From Hydractinia symbiolongicarpus (taxonomy: Eukaryota > Cnidaria > Hydrozoa > Anthoathecata > Hydractiniidae): a stretch of DNA of 64,000 nucleotides. How positions within the stretch are numbered: the first letter of the stretch is position 1; each line of letters begins with the position of its first letter. The notes under the pieces are model-generated. The model did not search any database and was not told the origin of the DNA. It saw nothing but the letters and a program-made list of their open reading frames with translations. The DNA is taken from positions 21,034,501 through 21,098,500 of the forward strand of contig NC_079879.1 of NCBI RefSeq assembly GCF_029227915.1, written 5' to 3'. This document shows positions 26,111-39,006 of this stretch, one piece after another. Made by a program: the position numbers and the translations under genes.

Positions 26111-26681
26111 CTCTAGAAAATAATTGAAAGGCTTTATTGCTCAAACCTCGTGAGACTGATCACGTAAAATATAAATTAAGACATACATAATATTCTTTAC
26201 ATCATAGTCAAAGTCTCTGCCCAAGCCAAAGCGATTTTGCTTCTCAAATTACGTAATAGGTCAAGCTGCAATAATTCCATCAAAGATTATCTTGATAAGT
26301 AAACATAAACAGCTTGAAAAACAGCAAGCTGTATACATATAACATGACATTACACTGAGATGAATGTTATATCTTGATACCTAAGTCATAATTATTTAGG
26401 TAGTCATTACGCATACAACAATCCAGGTAAAAACATCTCCAATCATGCTACAAGGACGTCTCGCTGATCTGGTTTTACACCAAGAGTTGTAGTGTTGTTT
26501 TTGCTACCCATAACACGATTTATTCTCAGCTAGCCTTATGCCACAATACGCCAGAAAACGTTGTAGCAGTTCAGTTTTTTCACTTTATTGGAGTTAGTTT
26601 ACATTAAAAAATACAAGGTCTTGATGTATGCAAACATCTTTTACCAGCATGTCGCAAGTTAGTCCCGGCCCGACAATTGAC

Positions 26682-26741
26682 AGGGCAGCGTGTCAAAAGA
26701 TGGGCCACCGTGTCAACAGATGAGCCACCGTGTCTAAAGAT
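26682..26741 (+). repeat. Three 20-bp tandem units
   Basis: GGGCCACCGTGTCAACAGAT and two close variants stand in tandem. GTCAAAAGACGGGTCGGTGCG-like wording at 25311 suggests kinship with the satellite upstream. Confidence 0.6.
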
Positions 26742-27788
26742 GTTTCGCCCCGTATTTAGAGCCGTGTTCTAAGTTGGATCAAAATGAAACTGTTATCAAC
26801 GTTATCGAAGGAAGTTCTAGGGAATTTAAAGTTCCCATTAGAGAACAACCGCTTAGCTAGATATCCGCCCAATACATCAATTCAATTCTCATGCTAAACG
26901 TTAAGCAGAGAGGATCAATTCACACTGCTATAGTTTCTCTGGCATGACTTAATAACTAGTTTCCAAGAACAAGTAAGAGAGCTTGAAATGTTTTTATTTT
27001 AAAACATTAAATGGTAATTAAAGACATTTGTTTTAAAAAACGTGTAGTTTTACTTAAGGTCTTCGACCAAACGACAACACCTTAAACCTCAAACATCAGT
27101 CCATTGTTCATAGAAGTCAGTTATAAATTAACAGTTCTTAAATTCATCCTTTAACGCTAAACCATTTTAAAACTCAATATCTTTTCACAATTACCAAACG
27201 GATGAATATTTATAAAAACAATGGCCACATGTTTCTTTTTATTGTGATGGTCACGCGTCAGTGGATGCCACAAAATAGCTTTATCTTCTCCCCGCCTTTA
27301 ATGTCAACTGGATTGTCTAGAAAGATCCCGATCCCAAATTTCCCGACATTCATGTAGTTTTGTGTTTCTGTAACACGTTACAAATGCTTAAACGAATGAA
27401 ATGAATAAAAATGAAATCGTAAAACTGTTAGTAAGATATAATTACGAAACAATTTCTGAATTTGTTTATTTAAGGTCACTTTTCACAGCACTGACAGCTA
27501 GCCAAATTTTCTAGGCAACTCCTTATTTTCTTGGCATACACCGACATTGTTTTTTGGAAAGTGAATCAAATTTGAAATTTGCTGGCCAGTACCAAGGATT
27601 TCTTTGATTAGAGGATTCCCTGGGATCGAAATTATTTTGTCATCTAAATAATGGTTCAAAATAGCATTTAACACATAACAATCCTTTGTCTATTTATAAG
27701 TATACATATATATTTAAATTTGTATAAATAAGTAATAATGGAAAGTATAACTGGATTTACATTGCTAACTATTTTCAGATGTCAATAT

Positions 27789-28658
27789 TTACAATAATCT
27801 TTTATTCTCCTTAATGTTGCAATTCAAATCTACAATTCGTTGATGAAGGAATCTTTCATGTCTAATATCGCGTAAAGAAATGTTGCAATCTTTATGTCTG
27901 AAAATATGTTTCAATCTCTTTCTTATTGACGGTTGCAAAAAAATGTAAATAATTGCATCGCCGATTAAATTGATTCTCCATAGTAACCTCATATAATCCA
28001 TTGTTTTATCAGTCGCTGTATGTGTTATGATTATAATATCTGGTATAGCCATAAAGAAGATGTATGATAATGCGATAAAGAATGGTATTAATGCGTGTCG
28101 TAACGTGCGACGTCTCTTTTTTGTGTCCAGCTTCTGAAGGCTAAGGAAAATATAGGTGTAAACAAAACAAAACACGATAACTAACAGCAACGACAAAACC
28201 ATGAAAAACTTATTATCAATGCTTAGAATTTCTTCTACAGTAATGCCATATACTTTGAGTATGAAGAAAGTCAAAGAAATATGTGCTATTCCAACACACC
28301 AGCTTATAATGCTCAAAACTTTCTTCCTTTTATAAAACCAGCAATTGATGTAACGCATGTGCAAATAGATTTCGAGAAATCTCTCAAGTGTCAATAGAAA
28401 TATTCCGATATAGAAAGGAAAATGAAGGCTGTGGACGACCACAACAGCATAGTCACTTGGAGTTTTATACCCACAGAATATCAAACCTATTCTTGTGAAT
28501 GTTCCTACGCAGAATCCAATTTCTGACGTGGACAAATGCAAAAGAAGGAAACGTTGATTTGTCGAGAAACGTTTTTTTAACAAAAGGTACATGCCACAGG
28601 TGTGTAGTGTAAACGCTAAAGTGGTTAAACCCAACGTGACACTGTATAACCATTCCAT
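27789..28658 (-). CDS. Intronless divergent rhodopsin-like GPCR
   Basis: One open frame of 289 residues starts MEWLYSVTLG and has seven hydrophobic segments, almost no N-terminal tail and a basic C-terminus. ERFLEIYLHMRY at the end of TM3 stands in the DRY position. The end of TM7 reads GDAIIYIF where NPxxY is usual. The loop before TM6 is strongly basic (KKRRRTLRH). Short, intronless, divergent class A receptors of this sort are abundant in cnidarians and are mostly orphans; the ligand cannot be read from sequence. It is not a close relative of the two tandem receptors on the other strand. Confidence 0.85.
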   Translation of the reverse strand: MEWLYSVTLGLTTLAFTLHTCGMYLLLKKRFSTNQRFLLLHLSTSEIGFCVGTFTRIGLIFCGYKTPSDYAVVVVHSLHFPFYIGIFLLTLERFLEIYLHMRYINCWFYKRKKVLSIISWCVGIAHISLTFFILKVYGITVEEILSIDNKFFMVLSLLLVIVFCFVYTYIFLSLQKLDTKKRRRTLRHALIPFFIALSYIFFMAIPDIIIITHTATDKTMDYMRLLWRINLIGDAIIYIFLQPSIRKRLKHIFRHKDCNISLRDIRHERFLHQRIVDLNCNIKENKRLL

Positions 28659-29389
28659 TTTGGTGATTAGCTAGGTGGTAAACCAACTTTTACTTGAATC
28701 TTTTACGGTTTCATTTCACAAATGTCTCACACGTTTCCACAAAAAGCACAATCTCTATAAAGATATAAGCCTTTCTTCACTTGTTTGTTCCAATTATTTA
28801 TTTCACTGCAATTTCATGTTATATATATCGGTAAATGCATTAAAAGTAAGCATACAATTCATCTTTTTTTCTGTGGTAATGCAAAGATAAAGAAGAGACG
28901 TAAACACTGATTCTTATCTAAACAACTGATTAAACAATCTTTGTTCTTATTTATGTTGCCGACATCTTTAATATGAGCGTACGTCACAGTCGATCAAAAC
29001 ATGATCAAAATTTGTGTTATGCTACAAAAAGTTGAAATGCAAAAAACCAACCTAAACCAGCTGTATAAAACACCTAGAATCGTCTGATTTTTTTCTGGAT
29101 ATTAAAAGCCAGATTTCATTTAAACCAACTTTGTTCTCAGGACCCTTTGTCTGCTGCCTTCCCAAGGTTGTTCGTTACGCTAATTGCAGGGAAGCCGTGT
29201 AACGCATACAAGTGAAGCCTTTTAGTGTTTCAAGGTATATAGCATGAAGCGCTCACAGTGTTTCGACTGACAAAAAAATCTTCTCTGCAACTTTAGCTGA
29301 AAAAATAACACAGGTGGATAACCTGTTATTTCTCTGCCTTAGCAAAACTGTCAACCACCACTTTTTCACCTTGCAGAATAAATTTGCAA

Positions 29390-29830
29390 AATAAATTGTC
29401 AGTTTAAATAAAACACAAACATACGAAGCTCTGTTGTTACAAATTTATTTGTCTGTAGAAAGTCAACCCTAGCCAAGTTTCAAACGTTAATAGAGAATGT
29501 TATCTCAATGAATAAATATAAACTTTAAAACAAATATTATAAATATAAAAAGCTTTAAGAAGACGAAAAGGTCTGCAAACCTTAAATACCGCAACATCCA
29601 AAATGGCTGTTGTGTCCCTATGACGTTTCTTACTTTCCTCAGCATGTTGAGTCTGTGAAGAATTGATGATTTGTTATTCATGGAAATCAGGCTTGTGATT
29701 GGTTTACTACGTCACAAAAAACTGGTAAAAATATATCGCATTTGTTATTTCGGGCATACAAAAGTATATCGTGCGTCCGTGGCACGAGCTTTTTTCCTTT
29801 CCACACTCACACTGATAAGGTTACCTCGTT
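29390..29830 (+). repeat. Dispersed repeat family, copy C
   Basis: AAAACAAATATTATAAATAT then AAAAAGCTTTAAGAAGACG and AAAAGGTC match copy B. GATTGGTTTACTACGTCACA then AACTGGTAAAA match the later block of A and B. An upstream CAGTTTAAATAAAACACAAA segment resembles 18110-18185. Confidence 0.5.
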
Positions 29831-32800
29831 TTTGTGACGTAATCAATTGCGTAATTTAATTGATGAAAAGAAATACAATAATCTTGAAAATTCTCATTAA
29901 CAATGTTGGAATGACTGGAATTTTAGAGTAACTAAAAAGTACTTTATCGGGGGGAAAAAAGTAAGAACAAGTTATTAAACTTTACAGAGAAGACTAAAAG
30001 TTTTTCCCGACTAATACTTTTCCCCGATCTTTTTTTTTTTTTTTTGCTTTGGCAACCAAGAGAAAACAAGTGACGTCATTATTTTATAAGAACGGCAACT
30101 AAATAAAATTTTGCTAGTTAAAATTTCTTAGGCATTGAAATTTGTACTGTAGTGGGTAAATATGATGACAGCAACGAAACAAATACTAATTTCAACAAAA
30201 AAATTATTGAAGGGAAATAGAAAAATAAAGATGAGAACGTTAAAAAGAATGTAGAGTTTTGTAGAGAATGTAATCATAATTTTGGACTAATTTATAGCAC
30301 GTCTTTTTAATTTTTTCTTTTAAAATTTATGCTTAGAAATAATCTTCCTTTCATACCACATCCTTAGTAAATTTTAGTCGGGAAAAAGGGATGAATTTTT
30401 ACAAAATGACTAAAGGGTTTCCCAGGCTAAACTTTCCCTCGATTTTTTCCCTGATAAGGTTGTAAAAAATTGTTAAATATGTTCCAGCTTGTCTTTTCTA
30501 TTAAGAGAGTTCTTACGAAAATGTTCTCACTTTAGCAATATTAGCATACGAGAGAGACAATTTTTTTAAAGTTTCTGATTCTCTCAGTATCTTGTAGCTA
30601 AATGTTTTTAATCAACTAAGTTAATTTTTCGCTAGAAAATAAAAAGCCGGCGTCAATCCTTGAATGCAGAGTGGAAAATATCTAAGAAAAACCTTTAGAA
30701 AGAAGCGCATGCGTAGTACAGGTATTTCGTACAAAAAATTTGACTCTTAAAGTGGTCACTTTATAGGTGACTTTAAAAGTTGCTAAACAATTGCTTGGAA
30801 GTAATTGAATAGTTTACCAGATTATCAAACATTGGCTGGTTTCACTCGTTTCGTTTGTAATAGAAATATTGCAATTTGTGATGTCTGGCTGTAGGTTTGT
30901 AAAGTCTTTTTCGTGACGAAAATTATCCTATTCTAAGCTTTCTAAGTTATAATCTTCTTCATTGTTAGAAGACATATTATCAACGAACCATGCAGATTTT
31001 TAATGACTGTTAATCCGCGATCCATCAAACTGAAGAAAGCTGTTAAAGAAAGACGTAACAAATGGTAAAATCGATCAACTCGGCAGAGATTATAATTTAA
31101 CATTTTTCTGCAAATAGAATTGGCGAATTCCAATATTTTACAGGTCTATCGAATGGTTTTCGGAAAAGACATCTCTAAACATAGCTAATTGCATTACTAG
31201 GATAAAAGAATCAAAAGGGCTCACAGTGGAAATAATTAGCAGATTGGATCTTAATTTCGAAGTAGAGACGTCTGGCCTGTTTGAGCACTACCGTAATTAA
31301 CGTAATAAGGCCCAAATCTCTTTTGTAGCCGTGTCCGGTGGTTAGGTTGTGCAAATTGTTAGTGGAGGAGATTCATATTCAACGTTTTTACGAAGATATT
31401 TGCCAAAGTAGAGAAATAGATAAAGGCGAGCTTACAATAACGGACCGGTAGTGCGTAAACGATTTACTGGATGCAGAACTAAGTTAATGATAAGAAGTAT
31501 ATGAAACTGTTTTGAATGGCATGAAGATGGAATTTTCTTAATGTGTGTGGTTTGACAAAGGGGTAGATTACGGACGGTACTACGTAAATGCAGCAGGAAG
31601 TAAGATAAGTGAACACTTGGGGACAGCAGTGATTATATTAAGAATTAGGTAGCACTACAAGAATTTTGATGTAAGTGCCTTAAAGATTGTTTCTGCAATG
31701 TATTATCTCCATTAAGAAACGCAAGGAAAGTATTAAAAAAGTTCCGTGGTGTAATCACAGGATGTATGGCATCAAGAGTGTTTACATCAACTTAAGCCGG
31801 GATTCGCTACAGACGTTTTCCTTCAAATGTTGCGACTGTTTTCTACTTTACGCTTCTAGCAAATTAACAAGGACCATTCAAAGGAAGAGTTAGTAACAAA
31901 CATAGACTCGACTCTATTAAAGTTATAGTTAATGATAAATAATCATATAAGGTAGCGTGTTGTCTTTCCTCGACATGTTCATGCAACCCAAATGGCACGT
32001 TGTGAAACAATGTGCAGACGACAAAAAAGTGGGATCTCACATTATCACATTATATAACAAATCGAGCTTGTCAAATATCTTGTTTCATTAAATTTCCACC
32101 AAGTTTACTTTCCTGTATTATCTACGAAATAAGGGGAGCGAAAAAAAGGAGATGAACTTACTTAAACGGTGAAATCACTCTTACACTTTATTTCAAAATT
32201 GTTTGCTACAATGAAATTCTTAAACTATAGCTGTTAAAAAATCAACATGCAACCGTTTTATTAGTACTAGGTACATATGTTTATCGCAAAAAACACAGGG
32301 CTTTCGACACAGTCTTACACTGGAGGAAGGGGGCATAAAGTGTCTAACGATTTTAAAATAGGTTCGCTATTTAGTCATCAATGTTGCCATCAAACATCTC
32401 CAGTTAACACACCTGCTTAACGCAAATTAACGTCAGATTAAAACCAAACTTCAGGGATTGGTTTATTAAAACTCACATGGTTTTATAAACATCTATATGG
32501 GCTAAAACTATTGTAAAATGCCACTTCAAAAATGTCGGTTAGGTAAACCTCCTTGGTTAGGTGACGAAAAGCTCTAAAATTGCTTTGTGAATACCCGTGG
32601 TTTGGTTTAATTTGATATTCCTGTGCTAAGAATGCCATGCCAAGAGCCTTGTCTGTGCCGTGTATAGATTGATACAGGTAGAGGAGTCGGAAAGCTACAA
32701 AAGCTAAGAACGGTAAAAATGCTTGCTATGAGCTTTGCCGTGCACTTAAACACACGCATTTCGTCAGAAAAAGAGTCAAAATGCAGAATTTCAATTCACT

Positions 32801-33402
32801 TTAACCGAAATTTTAACAGTCAAAAAATTTGTTTTGGAAACTTGAAATTTTCTGAAGGGTTTTCTTCAACCTGGTCCCCAGAGCTCTTTTTCTCTTTCCC
32901 ACAATCTTGGACTTCCCGCCGCCCGAGATAGTCAGGTTTTCTTAACGATAAGAATAAATTTCCAAAAATTTACGTCTACACTATTTACGTCTGGACGGCA
33001 TTTGTGTGGAGCGATATTTCTTACAAATTTGGACTAAATCTGATAGTCATCTGGAACCGTAATGTAATAAATATTTATATAACCTCTCTTACATGAATGT
33101 CATCAGTTTTTGAAATTCATAAAAAGATGTAAGCCAATTCTCTCTGCAGGGTTATCTTCTATTTTAAATCTAGGAACGTTTTCTTAACTATTTTTTATAA
33201 AATACAGTGATCTCCTAGTACGTTGTGACCATTTTTCATATTTGCGAATTTGTGCAGTAGATTATATCCAGGCTTTTTCACACATTCCGGAGATATATGT
33301 GTTTGGTTTCGTCTGCGTTTGCCGTCGTCGCGGTGGCAGTCCAGTTACAAAAAATGCGACGTTTTGTCTAACAGTGTATTCGCAAATTTAAATCGAGCAC
33401 AT

Positions 33403-33525
33403 TTAAGCTAGCAATTTTAAGGAGGCGATTTTAGGCAAGAGATTTTTAAGCAAGCGATTTTAAGTAAGCGATTTTAAGCGAGCGATTTAAAGCGAGTGAT
33501 TTTAAGCCGGCGATTTTAAGCGAGC
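33403..33525 (+). repeat. Minisatellite of GCGATTTTAAGC units
   Basis: About eight tandem copies of a 13-16 bp unit with the core GCGATTTTAAGC(GA) are visible, with small changes between copies. Confidence 0.8.
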
Positions 33526-35278
33526 GGCAGCATCACTCTTGTTCGACTAGTCATCATGACTCTGCGTAGCCACTAAACGAAGTATCTAATTTTTTATGTT
33601 TAAATAATTGAGAAAAGAATTATCAATTGCCAGGAAATACACCAACCACTTGCATTGGCATTCTAAATTTAGATTTTTAAAGTGTTATTTTACCTTTTTC
33701 CAAAAATGTTGAATTTTCTGAAATCGGTTAACCGGTTTAATCGGTCATCAAAAGTGATTTAAACAATGTTCAAACGTCAGTAATACTTGCCCATTTCTTT
33801 ATTTAAAAAACTTATCAAGCTTTTAGGATCTATTATTTGATTGGAGAACTTTATAGCAAATTCTAAAAATTAGTAAATTAAGCCTACTGCAATCTACTAA
33901 GCAAGGCAACGCCGGTAGTTCTTCAGGACCAAAAATGTTGAAAAAATTTATTTGGAGTTAAAGAAAGCAAATTTTCAACAACTCTCAATCATTCTTTTTA
34001 GGATATCCAGATTCTACACGAAATGAATGTCTAAAGCCAAATAGGCACCCGAGAATTTCCCTTTTCCATGGCAATCTCCAATCAATGTATTAGGTTACTA
34101 AAACTCATCAAAAATACAGCCGACACCAGAATCTTTTAAAACTGCGTCAATCAGTTCTGCCTTTTTCTTTTTCTATCATGTCATCTTAAGTTAGTGAGCT
34201 CACAAAATGGCCAGCAGAGAAACTAGAGAAGGGAATTGAACTAGAGCTAATTGTATGTTTCATGCTGTGCCCAAATCTCGTCCCACTCTTTCCTTTAATG
34301 TCATAGGAATAGACCGATATAGTCAGTGGAATGCTTCGTGCCATAGTTTTTAATTTATTTTACAGCACTTACTCGCACTTTTTTAGTTTGTCCACCATCG
34401 AGGATGTATGAACATAGCCGCCTATTTTTATCTCTCAATTTTGTTCAACAAAAAAAGTAAAAATAGCTACAGCTATAGATAAACACGGCTAAAATTTTGT
34501 AATTTGAAATAATTGTTTTGAGAAATACTGTTTTACTTTTCGGTTCGTTTACCGTCACTATTCATCTTGTCTTGATAAACCATGTTTTGTAAAGGGCTAT
34601 CTTGCCATAAATGGCCATTTATGCCGTATTCTCAACACGTTCTGCTTCCTTGAAACTCAGATCTCAGGATGGATTTAAAAGTTTTCGTGGTAACGACCTC
34701 AGCATGTTTTTAACAATGAAGAAAAAACAACTGAAAATTTCAAATGATCACTGGGAAATTATAATACGCTGGGAAATTTCGTGAACAACGCTTTTTAAAT
34801 TTCATTTAATTATGTGATTAGTAGTAACCTATTTACGTAACTTGGGTAATATGCGATTTTATACTCAGCTGTTTTTTTGGGGGAATGTAGCTACATAAAA
34901 TTCTTTGCAGGACAATACGTGTTAGCTACAACAAAGTTTTTTTAGATTCCCCTTTTCAAAAAAAAACAAAATGGTAGAAATATGTGGGCTACCACGCGGC
35001 CGGCTAGTCATGTTTATAAGGGAAATAAAGGCTAACTTGTACGCAAAAGCTTTTATTTACTCAAATGTAAACTAATTCAAAATGCTGCATTATTTTTTGC
35101 GCCAAAAGGTAACTTTCTGAATTCATTTAAAACATACTAAATGTGTATATATTTAGCTGACAAGACACTTTCAAATTTAGGCTAGCAATTTATTTCTTCA
35201 AGTTTAAATATATCATTGAAATTAAATACCCAGAATAGATCAGTACAATTGATACTGCTATTAATGAGGGTTCTACGA

Positions 35279-35300
35279 AGGGGGGAGGGGGGGGGGGGGG
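35279..35300 (+). repeat. Poly-G run
   Basis: GGGGGGAG followed by a run of fourteen G makes a nearly unbroken 22-bp G tract. Confidence 0.85.
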
Positions 35301-35404
35301 CTTAGTCCATTTGAGGATGCCATTTGAGCAACAAAAGCCGTGCAATAGCACAACTAGCCAACCGACTAACATGTAAATCCCATTTTTGTATTTAATGATT
35401 AACA

Positions 35405-35488
35405 GAAAGGGTAGAGTCTCTGACATGACTCACCAAGGCGTACACCCAAGACCTTCCGCACTGAAAGATTTACTATAAGGCTACCAGT
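35405..35488 (-). mobile_element. SINE head fragment
   Basis: Read on the minus strand, ACTGGTAGCCTTATAGTAAA, then CAGTGCGGAAGGTCTTGG and TGAGTCATGTCAGAGA match the head of the SINE at 11183. The A- and B-box positions are mutated, so it is an old copy. Confidence 0.5.
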
Positions 35489-35545
35489 CAGTTATACCAT
35501 AGGTGTTAATTTTCTTTAAAACTGAAAAAGGCGCCAGAATTAAAT

Positions 35546-35568
35546 ATAATAATAATAATAATAATAAA
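35546..35568 (+). repeat. AAT microsatellite
   Basis: About seven AAT/ATA units in tandem. Confidence 0.8.
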
Positions 35569-36429
35569 AGACCGTCATTAATATTCTCTTCTTTGATTGG
35601 TTGATATATTACTGTCAATTGCATTTGTTTTGCTTATGTGCCCATAAAAAGTAAATGCACATGAGAACACATGAAAACATATTTTTCGATTTAAGAGATT
35701 CCACTATAAAAGAGTCTATTCACCGATTTAATTTACACTCTTTGAGAAATAAAACTTGCAATCATTCTGTTAAATATATCTTAATAGCATTTTCCACAAT
35801 AGATGGGATGTTCATACTTTTGTGGTAGCCAGTGACAACATTTATTGCTCTAACTTTAAAGCCTCAGTTAAAACGCTGTTCTTTTAAATTTCCCCTTTTA
35901 AATACAAGTAAAAGATTGTAATTGATACATTCAATTTAAAAAACTGATTCATTATTAGTTAGCTATATTTTTAATTAAGTCTGTTGAGTTTTTACTAATC
36001 CCATACCATTTGAACTTATTTAATAAGACCACAATAGTTTGTTAATTTACCAATATAGTTTTTAATAAGTTTTAACTTTCAAAATATTAGTGTGGAAAGT
36101 TCATAGACAAAGCAGTAAAACTGTGTCTGAAAGGATTTTTTTTATCTCAGTTGATGATAGAGTAGCTTATGAGAATCTTTGTGGTAAACTTCAAAGCAAA
36201 GGAGACATAAACACGTTCTTAACAGATTACAATGTCAGGTTAGACTTTTTTATTTTAGTGTAAACTTTGTATTTTCCTGCAAGCTCTTTAGATTCACGTA
36301 AATAAGGAAGAAATTATTATTTAATAAAAAATTCATCAAAATATAGTTACTTCATTTGTTTTTGTTATCATAGCTAAGCAAGTAAAAATTCGATATCAGC
36401 TAATAGGCTAAAATAAAATTTAAACGTGG

Positions 36430-36662
36430 CCTTATGGGCTAAGATAAAATGGTCCAGTTTTTACCTTTAAAAGAACAGCAACAAAACCAAGTTCAGACAG
36501 GATGTTAGTGTTAATTAAATCTTATTTTGTATAAGGAAATAGAGCAGTCTGCGTCTGATTAAAATACCGATAAACCAAGAAGAAACGCACACATTAGAAG
36601 GATTCGCCAAGGCTGACCTGTATGCTTAGTATATGCCGCAAAAAATCCACCCTTTCTGACCC
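36430..36662 (+). repeat. Dispersed repeat shared with 60.4 kb
   Basis: AAAATGGTCCAGTTTTTAC, then CAACAAAACCAAGTTCAGAC, then ACACATTAGAAGGATTCGCC and TGCTTAGTATATGC occur here in the same order as similar phrases at about 60390-60590. It is non-coding. Confidence 0.55.
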
Positions 36663-36746
36663 TCAATATGCTAAAATGTAAACATGTATCGCAACCTAAT
36701 CCTCAGAACATCTATAACTTTTCTAACATCGGACAGTGATAATGGG

Positions 36747-36853
36747 CACTGGGAACGAGGTTGTATGTATCGTTTAGTTTTTAGCCCCTAAGTCGTTATT
36801 ACGGCCTCACCATCACGGTCACCTCAAAGACAAATTGTTCTGGGACGAGGTTG
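36747..36853 (+). repeat. CTCGTCCCAG-type MITE piece
   Basis: It has CACTGGGAACGAGGTTG at the left and TCTGGGACGAGGTTG at the right, both in the same orientation, around a CGTTATTACGG core like that of the copy at 43665. It is probably a rearranged copy. Confidence 0.4.
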
Positions 36854-39006
36854 CGTTAAAAAGCAATATCGTGCACACGTTAAAATTACTGTTATGGCAT
36901 TGCAAGAAAAATTAAAGCTAAACAAGAATTAAATCACTAGCAGCAAACTATCAGCATAAAAAAATTCCCTGCGTAAAATACGTCGAGAACTCGCATTGTG
37001 AATAACGTAAGATAACAAAATTTTTTGATATTTTTATGCTGATGTCATGCTTGCAACACAGTTTTGCCGGTGGGTACCAGAAAGACATAAGCGTAAGCAT
37101 AGCCATTCTTTTTCCACGAAATGATCAAGACCTTTAACATCCTCGTGTATTTATTTATTGTGTATTGTGTATTTATTGATTTATTGATCAGAAGGTAATT
37201 CTATGAAATAATACTAAAAGTCTGCCTTTTAAAATCAGATTCCTCATTGGCTAAACGGAACTCATAAATTTATATTTGACCAATTTTTTTTAATTTTTCC
37301 CTAAATGTGTTTTTTTTTTCTTATTATTAATTCTTTTTAAACTTCTTTTGAGCAGTGACGTAACTAAAAGAGCTGAAAAGTTCTCTCTCATTTCTTGCTA
37401 AATGTTATGTTTATGTTACAGCTTGGAAACCTGTTATGCTTATGTTTATGCCACTACACGCATTCGTGTATTGCGCATGCGCATGTTACCTATTTTATGC
37501 TTATGTTACCAGTGAAAACCAAGCTTAAGATTTCCTTAAAATAAAATGCTTAGTAACTATGCCTTTGTGATTTGATGTTAGATGAAGTGGAAACATGTTG
37601 CACAGTCAATAATTTATGTTTATAAACCAAACCGAACATTGAGCAAATTTAAAAACAAAACCATTTATTTGTACTTTCAACATGAAGGCTAAACTTAAGA
37701 TCAAATAACAACTTACAGTAAACGTTTTGGTGGATAAAAAGTTTAATAAGAACATCTTAAGAACATCTACGTCTATCGCTACAAAAACAAGAACATTAGT
37801 ATAAACAGAACGTTCGATCGATCTACTTTTTTCTCTAACAAGGAACTAAGTTTCGTCCTCTAAAAGGGGATTTTCACGAAGCGAATTGGATGGTGAATTT
37901 GCCGGGAAAATGTACCTGAGCATGCGCAGTTTTATTTGTTTTCATTTTGTTTCGAAAAACTTGCTTTGCTGTGAACTTTTAACCAATCAGAACGCAATAC
38001 TCAGCGTTTATTCTTAGAAAAACTCATCCCCGGAAAGAATTCTAAATAACTGTCTGGTTTTTAATACCCAAGAGTGCTTACATTCAGTATTTTAGATTCG
38101 CCTCATGTTTTTTGTTTCACGTGAAAATCAAAAATATATTTTGCAGCTAATTCGCCGCCGAATTCGCCATTCACAATTCTTTCCCTTAAAAGCGATAATA
38201 ACTTTAACGCTCGTCATTATCAAATAAAAGCCAACTTGGTTCGCACATATGTTGTTAATTTGTGACGTCACACTGCGTACACAGCTCAAGAGAAGTGGTA
38301 AGACAATGGATGAAGTTTCACTCACATCGTCCTTGCTTGTCTTTTCAGAGTGATGAAAATTTTTCAACATCGTTCCAACAATGTGTCGAGGCAGTATTTC
38401 AATCGTACACTCAAGAACCAGTATTGTTCTACCACCCTTTAATACTACTTCCAAAATACAAAAAAAAAATTACGATGAAGGATATATAATACACCCCAGC
38501 ATGCCATAGCAAAACATCTTAAAATTCTATAAAATTTATATTTTAATATTTGCCGAGTAAGGTTTTAGGTTAAAAATAGTTCAGAGTCGTCGGTTTGGTT
38601 GTCAGAGGCAACGATGGTAAAATGTAAAATGATCGACTATCCTCTTTTTTATGACTCAGTAGTTTTACCACAAAATTTCATTTTCGCTATGACACTGCAG
38701 TTTTTTTGTTCTATTGGGTTTTTTATATTACCAAATTTAATTAGAACTACAACGAACAATACAGCTCTTATAAATTATATATATAACTATATTAATTCCT
38801 TTCATTTTATTATTTTATTATATTAATCAAAAGATACGAAAGCTAACACAGACAATTAGAGAATTATAATAGGGGAAAAATATACTTTTTTTTTTAGTGT
38901 ATTGCTGTGGGGTTAAAAAAATAAAGCACATCTGCAACAGCTTTCAACAAATAAAGTTGTCCGAATAATTAGCAATTAATTCGTATGTTATATCTTAGAC
39001 GGAGAC

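Larger units (their letters stand above)
24808..27788. other. Intergenic spacer with satellites and SINE pieces
   Basis: No gene is supported. It contains a SINE tail, an 8-bp perfect palindrome with a four-A loop (25305-25324), a degenerate roughly 58-bp tandem array, a tRNA-like SINE head and a short 20-bp tandem array. Open frames at 25.27-25.57 kb run along the tandem array. Confidence 0.6.
28659..38998. other. Long gene-poor region
   Basis: No confident gene lies in these 10 kb. It contains a dispersed family copy (29390-29830), a GCGATTTTAAGC array (33403-33525), a SINE head (35405-35488), a G run (35279-35300), an AAT microsatellite (35546-35568), a repeat shared with 60.4 kb, and CTCGTCCCAG-type pieces at 36747-36853. 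The stretch 31.2-31.9 kb is less T-rich than its surroundings but gives no recognisable protein. A possible unassigned exon near 36.1-36.24 kb is reported as a finding. Confidence 0.55.

Noticed and set aside
37873-38190. MITE with GAATTGG-TGAATT-type inverted ends
   Set aside because: The two ends agree only over short broken stretches, so the pairing may be chance.
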